From contig OX031065.1 in NCBI GenBank assembly GCA_943736015.1, positions 44,742,992 to 44,806,991 of the forward strand: DNA of 64,000 bases. The letters are read 5' to 3'. Under the pieces are notes generated by a model that worked only from the letters and a program-made list of their open reading frames with translations, was not told the DNA's origin and ran no database searches. Positions 23,361-33,867 of this stretch are shown one piece after another. The position numbers and the translations under genes were made by a program. The stretch comes from Tridacna crocea (lineage: Eukaryota > Mollusca > Bivalvia > Cardiida > Cardiidae). The number at the start of each line of letters is the position of its first letter. Positions within the stretch are counted from its first letter, which is position 1.

Positions 23361-23588
23361 TTAACCCATTACCACACAATTCCTACCTTTGGTACCCCTG
23401 AGAAAGAAGCCTTTTGGAAACACTGTGGGAAAAGGAGAAAATGCTGGTAACCAGCATTTTCTCCTTTTCCCACAGTGTTTTTTACCCTTCCCAGAACAAA
23501 TTTCAATATTTCAGTCACCTTTATTTTGTCGTCTGCAAATGCTTTCAATTTGGACCAGTCTAAAATTTTCTCGTGTGGTAAAGAGTTA
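23361..23588 (-). mobile_element. TTAA MITE, family A, full length
   Basis: TTAACCCATTACCACACAATT to CGTGTGGTAAAGAGTTAA. The core is an uninterrupted inverted repeat with loop GCTGGTAACCAGC. Confidence 0.88.
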
Positions 23589-24021
23589 AAATGTATCAAA
23601 CAATCCCAACTTTTAAAATTCAAGGACAAAAAGCCTTTGAAAACAATGTGGGAAAAGGAGAAAATGCTGGTAACCAGCATTTTCTCCTTTTCCCACAATG
23701 TTTTCTATCCATTCAAAGAAAAGTCTTGGCAAAATTTTAGACATGTCTAAATTGAAAGCATTTGATGCGTTGAGATGACAAAATTAGTGTGATTCAAAGA
23801 TTGAATTTTGTTCCGTGAGGATAGAAAACATTGTGGGAAAAGGAGAAAATGCTGGTTACCAGCATTTTCTCCTTTTCCCACGATTTTTTCGAAAGGCTTC
23901 TTTTCCAGGGGCGTGAAAACCAGGGATTGTTTGGGAAAGGATTAATTTGCTTTTTACAAAATCATGTCTTTTAATGTCTTCAAGATGGACTGGTCTAAAA
24001 CTTCGTTTGGTAAAGAATTAA
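23586..24021. mobile_element. Fused pair of family A MITEs plus a tail fragment
   Basis: A left copy 23586-23730 (ATCAAACAATCCCAACTTTT, core, TTCTATCCATTC) is joined without TTAA to a right copy from about 23728 (GGCAAAATTTTAGACATGTC) that ends TTTGGGAAAGGATTAA at 23944. A 77-nt X-arm tail follows, ending TTTGGTAAAGAATTAA at 24021. Confidence 0.72.
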
Positions 24022-24214
24022 ATCAATATTCAAGGAAAATATATTGTTAACATTGAAAAACATTTTTGTGAAATCTGAATAGTCAACATGACTTATGATT
24101 TGAGATTTGAGTACTAGACCATGGATAAACATGGTGGATGATGGAAAAATAAAGATTGAGAAAGAAGCAATTTTGTTGAAATGATGATCCCTGCTGAAAA
24201 ATTTACTTGACCGC

Positions 24215-24440
24215 ATAACTAAAATCGCTCCCTGTCAGCCATTTTTTATTGAATCGGGGGAAAAAAAGCGACTCATTTGAAAGGCTTATTGTACACTTGT
24301 AGAAAGTGTCATGAAAATTTTGTCCAATGGTTTGGAGATATTCTCCCGGATGGACACACGTAGGGACAGAAGGATGGACAGACGGACAGTACTAAATCTA
24401 TATCCTTCCACCTTTAGTAGGGGTCGACAATCACTTGTTA
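24215..24440 (+). repeat. 3' part of a GGACAGACGGACAG-type interspersed repeat
   Basis: TCGCTCCCTGTCAGCCATTT at the start, then ATGGACACACGTAGGGACAG, ATGGACAGACGGACAG and a TTTAGTAGGGGTCG end. Layout resembles the 3' half of the tandem-repeat element at 4880-5648. Confidence 0.4.
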
Positions 24441-24577
24441 CACTAAGCAAGCTCACATTTTGAATAATTTGTTCTTTTCCTGCATTGTTTTCAAAAGTTC
24501 ATCTGCTGCAAATGGAAAATGCCAACTGCAGGGGCTAGTGTGTCAACCTTTTACAACACAGGCCTATGTTTGTTAGT

Positions 24578-24765
24578 GGAAAGTGCCTTTGAAAACATTT
24601 TGGGAAAAAAGAAAAAAATACTGATAACCAGCACTTTCTCATTTTCCCACAATGTTTCCTGGCCAATTAGATAGAAGTTCCATGATTTGAGTCACACTCA
24701 GTTTTGCCTTTATGATACATTCAATTTTGACAATTCATAAATTTTGGCATTTGATAAAGAGTTAA
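24578..24765 (-). mobile_element. Diverged family A MITE
   Basis: GCCTTTGAAAACATTTTGGG, a weak core (GAAAAAAATACTGATAACCAGC), then TTTGATAAAGAGTTAA. The left TTAA is absent. Confidence 0.65.
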
Positions 24766-24992
24766 CTCTTTACCACACGACAAAATATTGGACTGGTCCA
24801 AATTGAAACCATTTGCAGATGACAAAATAGAGGTGACTGAAAAATTGAAATTTGTTCTGGGAAGGGTTCATTAAACACTGTGGGAAAAGGAGAAAATGCT
24901 GGTTACCAGCATTTTCTCCTTTTCCTACAGTGTTTTCAAAAGGCTTCTTTCTCAGGGGCGTCAAAAGTAGGGGTTGTGTGGTAATGGGTTAA
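24762..24992 (+). mobile_element. TTAA MITE, family A, full length
   Basis: TTAACTCTTTACCACACGACA to TGTGTGGTAATGGGTTAA; intact core. Shares both terminal TTAAs with its neighbours. Confidence 0.87.
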
Positions 24993-25271
24993 CTCTTTAT
25001 ACCAAACAACAAAATATTGGACTTGCCCAAAGTATTGCAAACTTAACTCATTACCAAACGATACTATTTTAGGCTTGTCCAAATTGAAATTATTTGCAGA
25101 CATCAAAATAAAAGTGACTGAAAATTTGAAATTTGTCTTGTGAAGTGTAGAAAACATTGTGGGAAAAGGAGAAAATGCTGGTCACCAGCATTTTCTCCTT
25201 TTCCCACAATGTTTTCAAAAGGCTTCTTCCTCAGGGTCATCAAAAGTAGGGATTGTGTGGTAATGGGTTAA
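24989..25271 (+). mobile_element. MITE stub followed by a full family A MITE
   Basis: 24989-25042 is the first 50 nt of an X arm (TATACCAAACAACAAAATATTGG). Within it, at 25043, a full copy begins (TTAACTCATTACCAAACGAT) and ends TGGTAATGGGTTAA at 25271. Confidence 0.82.
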
Positions 25272-25307
25272 TGTGGTTGAACCTACATATATGTCATGTC
25301 TCTCTGA

Positions 25308-25578
25308 TAGAAAACCTTGTGGGAAAAGGGGGAAATGCTTATTATCAGTGTTTTTTGCTTCTTCCGTAAGGCTTTCATAAGCATTCCTGGTAAGGGCTTA
25401 ACCCTTTACTACACAACCTGGAGTTTAACGACCCAGAGAAAGTCAGGGCCTTCTGAAAACATTGTAGGAAAAGGAGGAAATGCTGATTACCAGCATTTTC
25501 CCATTTTCCCACAATGTTTTCAAAAGCCCTCTTGTTCAGGGTCGTTAAAAGTTGGGATTTGTTAGGTAAAGGGTTATA
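25308..25578. mobile_element. Half MITE followed by a Y-core-Y MITE
   Basis: 25308-25400 is a worn core plus Y arm. 25398-25578 starts TTAACCCTTTACTACACAACC and carries a Y arm on both sides of the core, ending TAGGTAAAGGGTTA(T). Confidence 0.7.
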
Positions 25579-25723
25579 TCATTTATGAACTCTCAAGGAA
25601 GTACCAGCGTATTTATGATAAGCTTATTATTACATGAGGTGAAGGGCACAAGGAAAACTTGGCAGTTTACTCCAAATCTAAATAATCTTCCCTGGTCATA
25701 CTATGTTATGGCCTCGGTTGTCC

Positions 25724-26125
25724 GTTCTTCGTGAGCCAAGGTTAAGATCACTATGTGGATCTTAACTTGGCTGATTGGGCCTGATTTCGAGATTCCTGTG
25801 ATGGGCCCTCTGTTGGATGCTGGTTATTACCCCCTATACATGATATTTCTAAAAGCCAATGAAATATCGTTTTACAAACAGCTTACGAATACACATGAAG
25901 CGATAAGCAGGCATCCACATGGGTTTCCATGCCTACCTTCTTTTCGAAAGGTAGCGACCTTATTCTATTTTTATCAAAGATGAAATGCTACGAGCGATTT
26001 CATTCTATGCATTTAGAGCTGGCTGCATCCAATGAAAAAGCCTATCGGGGGGAATGAAAAAATCCAGCTCGATCCGCCAAGGGTAGAGTAGCGTAGCAAA
26101 TCATCAGCCTTGGCTTGCAAAGATG
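25724..26125. mobile_element. TIR element with 9-bp target duplication, copy 1
   Basis: Terminal TTCTTCGTGAGCCAAGG and inverted CCTTGGCTTGCAAAGAT, flanked by CGGTTGTCC (25715-25723) and CGGTTATCC (26126-26134). The interior includes GCTACGAGCGATTTCATTC and CTCGATCCGCCAAGGGTAG, found in inverted order at 38234-38791. A 76-codon frame inside is not called a gene. Confidence 0.65.
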
Positions 26126-26199
26126 CGGTTATCCATACATCTTTCCATCTGTACATGCACGCAACTCCTCCTACAGTTTTCATCGGAATAAGTTGAGAC

Positions 26200-26427
26200 T
26201 TAACTCTTCCCCAAACAAGCCCTGGTTTTTACATGTCTGCAGTACAAGTCTTTAGAAAACACTGTGGGAAAAGGAGAAATTGCTGGTAAGGAGCAATTTC
26301 TCCTTTTCCCACAGTGTTTTCTAGCCTATCGGAAAACTTTCTGCCATCCTCATCAAATTCAAAATTGTCATCTGCAAACACTTTGAGTTTGGTACAGTCT
26401 AAAATTTGTCATTTGGGAAAGGGTTAA
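26200..26427 (-). mobile_element. TTAA MITE, subtype C, full length
   Basis: TTAACTCTTCCCCAAACAAGC, core GGAGAAATTGCTGGTAAGG and AGCAATTTCTCC, then TCATTTGGGAAAGGGTTAA. The loop carries an A-like GCTGGTAA, mixing C and A features. Confidence 0.83.
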
Positions 26428-26652
26428 CCCATTACCACACAATCCCTACTTTTGACGCCCCTGAGAAAGAAGCCTTTTGAAAACACTATGGGAAAAGGAG
26501 AAAATGCTGGTAACCAGCATTTTCTCCTTTTCCCAAAGTGTTTTCTACCCTTCCCAGAACGAATTTCAATTTTTCAATCACCTTTATTTTGTCGTCTGCA
26601 AATGCTTTCAATTTGGACCAGTCTAAATTTTTCTCGTGTGGTAATGGGTTAA
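26424..26652 (-). mobile_element. TTAA MITE, family A, full length
   Basis: TTAACCCATTACCACACAATC to CGTGTGGTAATGGGTTAA. It shares one TTAA with the subtype C copy on its left, so one was inserted into the end of the other. Confidence 0.88.
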
Positions 26653-27068
26653 GCATGACGAATCTGCATCATGTGTGACATTTGGATATCAGGTTCTAGA
26701 TTTTAAGCCATTTCACTGACAAGCCCCTTTGAGCATATGTGCAAGGCTTTGTGAAGCTCTTGCTTGTCGTGTGGCAGTCAGAGTTTAAAAACACTTTGTT
26801 TTTTTTTCAGTTTCCATTTTCATGTTAACTGAGTGCATTTCCTTTTCTGTTTTGGTGCCGTAAGAATATTGCACTGACTGACAATGTTTGGCTTGTTTGT
26901 TTTTTGTGTTCTAAATGATAAAACAATGCATAGATTGTATGTTATGTAACAAAACAAGAAGCACCATAATTATTTCCCCTGGAGGCAAACCTAGGTTTTT
27001 GCATTGCAGATTGATGTAACCCCTTACCAAAAGACAAAGTTTTAAACTGGCAGGCCAAATTAAGACTA

Positions 27069-27696
27069 CAGGGTGGTCCAATAAAATGTAAACAGTTTTG
27101 TAGGCTTGTCATTTCCAGGAAAATTCACATTCCTTTCTGAATTTCAGGTATATTGTAGCTGAGACATTAGATTTTTGTTTCCAAGCAACAATGGATCCAG
27201 CAACTCGATATTCAGTGCAGGAGAGGATCAAGATCATGGAGGCCTATTTTGCCACTAAGTCACTTATCCAAACACAGAGACAATTTCGTAGAGATTTCCC
27301 TGGCAGAAATGCTCCAGCCAGAACCACTATTCTGCGCCTCTTGAATAAATTTAGGGAAACTGGAAGTGTTCAAGATAAGAATAAAGGTCACAGTGGACGA
27401 CCGAGGTCTGCTAGGACTGACCCCAACATCGACAATAGTTGCTCTGGTTGGAGCATTTCTGCCAGGGAAATCTCTACGAAATTGTCTCTGTGTTTGGATG
27501 AGTGACTTAGTTGCAAAATAGGTCTCTATGATCTTGATCCTCTCCTGCACCGAACATCAAGTGGCTAGATCCATTGTTGCTTGGAAACAAAAATCTAATG
27601 TCTCAGCTACAATTCAACTAAAATTCAGAAAGGAATGTGAATTTTCTTGGAAATGACAAGCCTACAAAACTGCTTACATTTTATTGGAACACTCTG
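27069..27696. mobile_element. Tc1/mariner-like foldback element
   Basis: Begins CAGGGTGGTCCAATAAAATG, ends with inverted CATTTTATTGGAACACTCTG, and is flanked by TA on both sides (27067-27068, 27697-27698). The two arms (about 27069-27336 and 27430-27696) are inverted copies with scattered mismatches, around a spacer of about 95 bp. Each arm carries the same start of a transposase gene, so the transcript would fold into a long hairpin. Confidence 0.8.
27191..27424 (+). pseudogene. Transposase N-terminal helix-turn-helix (DUF4817-like), truncated
   Basis: From ATG at 27191 the frame reads MDPATRYSVQERIKIMEAYF then QTQRQFRRDFPGRN, ARTTILRLLNKFRETGSVQD and SGRPRSARTD. This matches the DNA-binding HTH (DUF4817 type) that begins many Tc1-like transposases of arthropods and molluscs: YSVQER helix, RQFRRDFPGR turn, FRETGSV and the GRPRS basic linker. 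At about codon 80 the frame runs into the inverted second arm, so the DDE catalytic domain is missing. A second copy of the first half lies on the minus strand (27430-27570). Not functional alone. Confidence 0.75.
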
Positions 27697-27969
27697 TACT
27701 TGCAGATGATGAATCTTGCTCAAAATATTTGGACTTACCTTTCAAAGGGTAGAAAAGATTGTAGGAAAAAGAGAAAAGCTCTAGCTTCATTGATGTATTC
27801 AGGGAGTTTTCCAGTTTTATTTATAGCACTCTTTCCAAGCCATTCAGCAGCAATGTCAAAACTTTGTTCAGTTGTCGGAAAAGAACAAAGCGATCGAAGC
27901 TAGTTTTATTTGACACATACAAAATTAATACAATTTTGACATTTTTAAATGGCATACTGAATACAGGAA

Positions 27970-28105
27970 AGTGCATTGTTGTCCAAACAAGTGTATGCCT
28001 GCCTCTCTCTATCTCTCTCTCTCTTCCTGCCCTCCCTCTCTCTGTCTATCTTTCTCTATCTCTGTATCTCAACCCTTTCTCTCCCTCATTCCTCATTCTT
28101 CCTTC
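27970..28105. repeat. CT-rich microsatellite
   Basis: Irregular CTCTCT/CCCT/TATCTC tract from about 28001 to 28105. The three overlapping Ser/Leu/Pro-rich frames across it come from this composition. Confidence 0.75.
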
Positions 28106-28111
28106 CCTCTA

Positions 28112-28331
28112 TTAAATCTTTACCAATTGACAATATCTTGGACTTGGCCAAATCGAAAGTTTTTGCAGACGACAAAATAAAAGTGATTCGAAATTTGTTT
28201 TGTGAAGGGTAGAAAACGTGGGAAAAGGAGAAAATGCTGGTTACCAGCATTTTCTCCTTTTCCCACAATGTTTTCTAAAGGCTTCTTCTGTTAGGGTCAT
28301 TAAAAGTTGGGATTGTGTGGTTATGGGTTAA
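28112..28331 (+). mobile_element. TTAA MITE, family A
   Basis: TTAAATCTTTACCAATTGACA, X arm with CGAAAGTTTTTGCAGACGAC, core GGGAAAAGGAGAAAATGC and complement, TGTGGTTATGGGTTAA. Confidence 0.83.
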
Positions 28332-28856
28332 GTAATTGATTCATTGATTGATGATGAATCATCAAACAACAGGAATTATTCCTGTCTCATTGACTTTCAT
28401 GAACCCTTGGTAAAAGAGGAGTATGATCTGATTTAGAACATTACGGACAACCTTTACCTTGTGACCTCTTGTGATTAATTTTGATACCTCTCATTATCTC
28501 CTGCTAGATGGCATTCTACCAAATTTGGGCATCCTGGAATTATACAGAACCAAACCACTTTTCTACGCGACAACCATACTTTGAATTTTAAACTAAAATA
28601 AACGTTTACGCAATAAAACACTACCTGGTGCGATTCATTCAGCAGTGATCAGCAGTCTAGAGAAATCTAGACAGGCCTGATTTCTACTCAAATGTATTGA
28701 TAAAAGCCATTTTCTCCATTGCTACTTTGTAGCGCGTAATAGTAGTCTCCTGGAGAGTGATGCATCATGTAACACAGATTGAATCTTCGAAGAATATGAC
28801 ATGCACAGACAATGTGATTCCTCTTTCCGTGTCATAATATGATTATCAATTCTGAC
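28332..28856. other. Non-coding sequence
   Basis: No supported gene or repeat. Confidence 0.35.
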
Positions 28857-29002
28857 TTTAAACGACTGTTGGAAAGAAAGCTACTAAAAACATTGTGGGA
28901 AAATGAGAAAATGCTGGTAACCAGCATTTTCTCCTTTTCCAACAAAGTTTTCAACAACTTTGTTCATCAGGGTTGTTTAAAGTCTTGATTGTTGGGCAGG
29001 GG
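28857..29002. mobile_element. Diverged Y-core-Y MITE
   Basis: TTTAAACGACTGTTGGAAAG at the left and CAGGGTTGTTTAAAGTC at the right flank a good core (GGGAAAATGAGAAAATGC and complement). Confidence 0.6.
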
Positions 29003-29211
29003 TCACATGGTACAACTATATTAACATATTTGACATGATGTTTTAATTTACAATATATAATGTCTACAGCGCACTATAAATTAAACTCATTATATCCTGT
29101 AAGAAAAATGTCAATAATGTTTCATCAAAAAACACCATGAAATGCCACAGTGGTTTTTTTTTTAAGTTTTGTACTTGTAGAAAAATACAGTTTGAAGACA
29201 GTAATTTAAAG

Positions 29212-29290
29212 CTAATCCTGCACCGCACAATCCGAAGTTTCACTGACCTATATAAAGGCCTTTGAAAAAATTGTTGGAACAGAATGTGAG
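29212..29290 (-). mobile_element. MITE Y-arm fragment
   Basis: TAATCCTGCACCGCACAATCC and GGCCTTTGAAAAAATTGTTGG. Cut off before the core. Confidence 0.45.
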
Positions 29291-29349
29291 GAAAGATTGT
29301 TTCAAATTAGTAAAGAGTTGCATACCAGGATTGGTACCTCCTGTTTTCA

Positions 29350-29680
29350 CGAGGGTCCCGTGCGGCTTAGTGGTAAAGTGTACAGGATTCCTGACCTTGA
29401 GGCCACGGGATTGAGCCGCATGGGATCCACTAGGTTTTCACAGGCAATTGTCCTTGGCCGAGACATTTCAAAACCCCAGCATAGGGTTGGTGAAACGAAG
29501 GAATTGCATGTTATGTAAGCTGGTGCCCTGATATGTCTGTAATAATGGGATCCACTGGGTTTTTCACAGGCAATTGTCCTTGGGCGAGACATTTCAGAAC
29601 CCCAGCATAGGGTTAATGAAACCAAGGAATTACACATTGTGCCAGCTGCTGCCCAGATATGTCTGAAATAATGTTGAAAG
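29350..29680 (+). mobile_element. SINE family S2 with partial internal duplication
   Basis: The tRNA-like head has GTGCGGCTTAGTGGTAAAGT (box A-like) and GGGATTGAGCCGCA (box B-like). The body (GGGATCCACTAGGTTTTCAC to TATGTCTGTAATAAT) is repeated directly at 29548-29672. Same family as 37571-37795. Confidence 0.62.
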
Positions 29681-29845
29681 TTACATACAAAATATGATTT
29701 TATGAACTCGGCCTATTTTAATGATGTTTTCAAAAGTCTTCTAACTCAGGCTTAAAGCTTTTGTGATGAAGTGTTAATCGACTTTTAATTGTTTGATATA
29801 TCTAATTGAGTATCCAGTAAAAGAATTGAATTCATTGTCTGAATT

Positions 29846-30335
29846 TTAACGCTTTACAAGACACAAAGTTTAGACCTATCAAAACTGAAAGTATTTGACT
29901 ACAAAATGAATAATCTTTGGAAAGGTAGGAAACATTGTGTGAAAAGGAGAAAATGCTGGTTACTTGCATTTTCTTCTTTTTCCGCAATGTTTTCAGAAGT
30001 TTTTGCTCCATCATGTGATTAAACTTTTGGATTAATTGTTAAGAGTTTATGACAGAGAACACTGTAATAATATACAATGTTTTACCAGTAATTAATCATA
30101 AGCCTTCACTAAACAATCCTGAAAGTTTTACAACTTACCAAAACAAGCGTTGAAAACATAAACATTGTAGATAAAGAAAGAAATGCCGGTAGCCAGCATG
30201 TTCTTTTTTTCTCTCAATAATTTCTACGCCTCTTAAAGATGATTATTGTTTATTTTGCGATATTTAGTTTTGTAATCTGCAACTGATTTCTTTTTGCATG
30301 TTTGGAAATTTGTGATTTTGTCAAGAATTAAAAAA
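29846..30335 (+). mobile_element. Two worn family A MITEs
   Basis: 29846-30050 has TTTTAACGCTTTACAAGACAC, core GAAAAGGAGAAAATGCTGG and GTTAAGAGTTT. 30102-30335 has TTCACTAAACAATCC and core AAATGCCGGTAGCCAGCATG. Both are well diverged. Confidence 0.6.
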
Positions 30336-30356
30336 TGTATAATAATACCAGCTTCT

Positions 30357-30697
30357 TTAACTCTTTACCTAATTTCATGAAGCTATAGACTCAGCCAAAT
30401 TAAAAAAATGTACAGAAACCAAAAATCATTGTTACTCGATTGGTTATTTCTGTTTTTTTGATAAAGAAGAAAACTTTGTCACAGGAGAAAATGCTGGTTA
30501 CCAGGATTTTCTCCTTTTCCCTCAATGTTTTCAAAAGCCTTCTATCCTCAGGATAATGATAAAACTCAGGGTTGACTTTTAAAGAGTGAATAAAACACTC
30601 AATAAGAATGAACCCTTTTCCACACAGTCCAAAGTTTTAAGGACCTATTCGATGAAGGCCTTAGTGAAAATATTGTAGTAAAAGAGAAAATGCTGGT
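30357..30697 (+). mobile_element. Diverged family A MITE plus a left fragment of another
   Basis: 30357-30595 starts TTTAACTCTTTACCTAATTTC, keeps AGGAGAAAATGCTGGTTACC and a Y arm (AAAAGCCTTCTATCC). 30610-30697 is GAACCCTTTTCCACACAGTCC to AGAGAAAATGCTGG with no right half. Confidence 0.6.
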
Positions 30698-30849
30698 ATG
30701 TATGATTTGTAATTCTGAATTGACCTTTCAAGTTTAACTTTCTTTGTCCTTTCTTCTTTCAGATGTAAAAGCTTCAAGTAAATGATGTTTGTCAGCCAGA
30801 GGTGACAACCGTAAATGGTGAGGATGCAATATGATTTTTTTCAACTTTT

Positions 30850-31160
30850 TTTTGCCGAACTCCAGTAGTGCAGTTGGTTGCGCACAGGAATCAAGAAAAG
30901 GGGGTTGTTTGTTCGATTCCCTGCCTCTCCCAATTTTTTCCAGAGGATAAATGATAGTCATTGTGACAGGATTAATTCCTCTCTCACTGCTGATCACTCT
31001 TTTGACAGTGGTTATGTGGGAAAGCAGCCAGTATTTTGGAAAGAGTATTGTGCAGAGAAATGGTAAAAGAAACTCCAGGAAAACATGGATAGGTGCACTT
31101 GCCGCTGTGATATATAACTGAAGTAATGTTGAAAATGGTGTTAAACACCATTCAAACAAC
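30850..31160 (+). mobile_element. SINE family S1
   Basis: The head has CAGTAGTGCAGTTGGTTGCG (box A region) and GTTGTTTGTTCGATTCCC (box B). The body has ATAAATGATAGTCATTGTGAC and GTTATGTGGGAAAGCAGCC; the tail has AATGGTGTTAAACACCATTC. The tail provides the unoccupied version of the site filled by a MITE at 57599. Confidence 0.72.
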
Positions 31161-31162
31161 CA

Positions 31163-31341
31163 GTAAACCCTTCACCACACAATCCCCGACTTTTAACACC
31201 CTTGTGAAAGAAGCTTTTTGAAAGCATTGTGGAAAAAGGAGAAAATGCTGGTAGCCAGCATTTTCTCCTTTTCCCACAATGTTTTCAAAAGGCTTCTACC
31301 TCTGGGTCGTTAAAAGTGGGGATTGTGTGGTAAAGAGTTAA
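31163..31341. mobile_element. Symmetric Y-core-Y MITE
   Basis: About 175 bp with a Y arm on each side (CCTTCACCACACAATCCCC left, GTGGGGATTGTGTGGTAAAG right), so nearly the whole element is one inverted repeat around GGTAGCC. No X arm. Confidence 0.8.
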
Positions 31342-31684
31342 AAGCAAAAGGTTTTGAAAATGGTCAGCCCGTGCAGAGATGAATGCATGGACAGGGGATA
31401 GGTGCTCTGTTCCATCTTGGTGCACTGATTAGCTGTTGAGAAAAGTGTTTGACACCAACAGTACTGTCCAGGCAAGAACAAAAAAGCCTTGGCTAATCGG
31501 TGTTTGGAACAAACCAATTTTGTAGTTTTCAGAATGAACCCAGAGACTGGTCAATGTAAGAAGACACAATAAATACACCATCATTTATGATTATGTCTGT
31601 TGGCTTGACAGGCTTTATAACCTTTTTGACAAAACAATTTTCTCAGAGCTTTCAGCTACTCTTTCCTCACAACCTTAGAGTATC
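31342..31684. other. Non-coding sequence
   Basis: No supported gene or classified repeat. Confidence 0.35.
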
Positions 31685-31914
31685 TTAACCCTTTACTAAA
31701 CGACAACATTTTAGACCGGTCCAAGTTGAAAGCACTTGCAGACGACAAAGCAAACAAAATTCAAAAATTGAAATTTGTTTCCAGCAGGATAGAAAATATT
31801 GTGGGAAAGGGAGAAAATGCTGGTTACCAGCATTTTCTCCTTTTCCCACAATGTTTTCCTAAAGCTTCTATCTCAGAGTTGTAAAAACCAGGGATTGATT
31901 GGTAAAAGGTTGAA
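31685..31914 (+). mobile_element. Family A MITE, full length
   Basis: TTAACCCTTTACTAAACGACA, X arm, core GGGAAAGGGAGAAAATGC and complement, TTGGTAAAAGGTTGA (TTGA in place of TTAA). Confidence 0.83.
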
Positions 31915-32154
31915 CAGCTGCTATTGTTGCTCTGGCAGCCAGTGTGGAATAAATCCAGACCAACTTAATGTGCATGCGATCTTGAATCTTCTCTGTCTGC
32001 TGTTAGCAAACATTCTTGTCAGTTGCAGCCTGGGTATTAGAATGGTTCCAATGCTTTTTTCATGACTGTAAAATGTCCGTTTTGTTTACCAGGTGGGTGA
32101 AAGGATTACAAACTAATATTGTATTGACTGAGGAAACTGTCCTACTGGGGTCAT

Positions 32155-32384
32155 TTGACTCTTTACCAAATGACAAAATGTTGGACTAGTCCATATTGAA
32201 AGCATTTGCAGATGAAAAAACAAATATGAATCAAAAACTTAATTTTGGTTTTGGAAGGGTAGAAAACATTGTGGGAAAAGTAGAAAATGCTGGTTATCAC
32301 CAGCATTTTCTCCTTTTCCCTCGATGTTTTCTAAAGGATTTTTCCCAGGGTCGTCGAAAATCGGATTGTGTGCTAATGGGTTAA
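32155..32384 (+). mobile_element. Family A MITE
   Basis: TTGACTCTTTACCAAATGACA, X arm, core GGGAAAAGTAGAAAATGC with an extra TATCACC in the loop, TGTGCTAATGGGTTAA. Confidence 0.8.
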
Positions 32385-32533
32385 AGATTGTGGAGATTTT
32401 GAAACTTCATTTTGATACCTCCCAACCTACATATTAGAGGCAGTTATACTGAATTCACCTTGTCTGCTGGTCCTTCATCTGCAGTCTGTGTTTCTTCCAT
32501 TTTATAGACTTCTTTGTTTCCGTGCTTTTACTC

Positions 32534-33186
32534 TAAGGCTGCGATGACATAGAACTATACAGTATGCACAATTCAATATACGCTATTCAGTATATGCTAT
32601 AGTTATGGGCACTTCAAGTCATATAGGGTAGCATGGCGCCCTACTTGGTCTTTGGCACCAATCCTATGGACACATCCGTCGAAGGAGATTTGGCTCTGCT
32701 TCTGCTAGCCGATGCTGAGGAGGAGGTCTCTGGTCGAAAAAAAAGAATCTTTTCTATGATAGCATACTTGAAATCATCCATGGCTACCTGTTAAAAATCA
32801 TTTGTTTGATGTTGTAACATGTATATATGTATATATGAAGGCATGTACAATGAAATTGCAATAAAGTAAGTGCAAATGAAACATATTGTTTCTAACCTGA
32901 ATTATCGTATTGTATGCAATAAGTCATGATAGGGGAAATCTAGAACGCCTCTACTCAGGAAATCCAGCTGACACGTCGGAACAGGATGGTATACGCTACA
33001 CGAAAATTGAACCTAAACGATTCGCCCATTCTATACTATACGCAGGTATACCGCTGTTTCAAATAGTGCCCTCTTATGTGACCTGGTATTATGAGATAAC
33101 CTTTGTTTGATTCAAACTATTTGCATGCCCTGCATAGACATGCACCGTATACCCGGATACTATAGTTCTATATGACCACAGCCTAA
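32534..33186. mobile_element. TIR element, about 650 bp
   Basis: TAAGGCTGCGATGACATAG...AACTATA at the left pairs with TATAGTT...CTATATGACCACAGCCTAA at the right (about 26 bp, four mismatches). The interior has a second inverted pair: GTATACGC near 32990 and ATACGCAGGTATACC near 33040. No clear target duplication. A 66-codon frame inside has no domain. Confidence 0.5.
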
Positions 33187-33199
33187 AGCATAAGACTGA

Positions 33200-33790
33200 A
33201 ACTTTATACAAGTGTTACTCATGACCTAAAGAGGTGCCTTATGGTTTTTTGGTCACATGGTTCAAAGGTGAAGGTCACAGGTGAACTTAATTTAAGAATT
33301 ATTTCTGTGCTCTAACTCAGTAGCTGTCCAACCTATTATTCTGAATCTTTATACAAGTGTTTTTGTTACGACCTAAGGAGGTGCCCTATTGTTTTTGGGA
33401 CACAATTGGGTCAAAGGTGAAGGTAACAGTTGAACTTTGTTTGAAAATTATTTCCATGCTGTGACTCTATAGCTGTTTGACATAGGGACTCTGAAACAAT
33501 ATACAGGTGTTGCTTATAACCCAAGGTGGCCATATTGTTTTTTGGTCACATGGGTAAAGGTCAAAGTGAACTTTGATAACCTTTTCTGTGCTTTTACTGG
33601 ATACCTTTTTGACCAAGGTCCATGAAACTTTATGCAAGTATTGTCAATGGTCGAAGGAGGTGTCATATCATGTTTAGGTCACAAAGGTTAAGGTCACAGA
33701 TGACCTTGTTTTGAAAATCCTTTCCTTTTACCGATTTTGCTGCTTTGGTGGCAAGGGTTCTGGTAGGGGACATTTTTCCACTTTGCCAGT
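33200..33790 (+). repeat. Tandem repeat, about 140 bp, four diverged units
   Basis: Recurring GAAACTTTATACAAGTGTT, CCTAAGGAGGTGCC, GGTCACATGG and TCAAAGGTGAAGGTCACAG. Composition and unit size resemble the 145-bp monomers of elements 5 and 7, so this may be the inside of another Helentron-like copy that has lost its ends. Confidence 0.6.
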
Positions 33791-33867
33791 TTTAGTTCTG
33801 CAAGTGGCTAACAGTTGGATCTACTAAACAATGACAGATTGTCTTCTTCACAGTAATTTCGATCCTT

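Larger units (their letters stand above)
26146..26790 (+). repeat. Interspersed repeat R, copy 1, interrupted by two MITEs
   Basis: ACGCAACTCCTCCTACAG and TTTTCATCGGAATAAGTTGA stop at 26200. The repeat resumes at 26653 with ATCTGCATCATGTG, TTTCACTGACAAGCCCC and AGGCTTTGTGAAGCTC. Intact copies are at 49206-49412 and 63236-63449. Confidence 0.65.
27014..27790 (+). mobile_element. Family A MITE split by a Tc1-like foldback
   Basis: The X arm 27014-27068 (TAACCCCTTACCAAAAGAC...CAGGCCAAATTAAGAC) stops at TA and resumes after the foldback at 27697 as TACTTGCAGATGATGAATC, reaching GGGTAGAAAAGATTGTAGG. Right half decayed. Confidence 0.72.

Noticed and set aside
25753..25983. 76-codon frame as a small protein gene
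   Set aside because: It lies wholly within a non-autonomous TIR element and is not conserved in the second copy at 38234-38791.
30734..31159. 141-codon minus-strand frame
   Set aside because: Antisense of an S1 SINE; the same words (TAASAPIHVFLEFLL) appear in the minus frame at 51949-52173 over another S1 copy.
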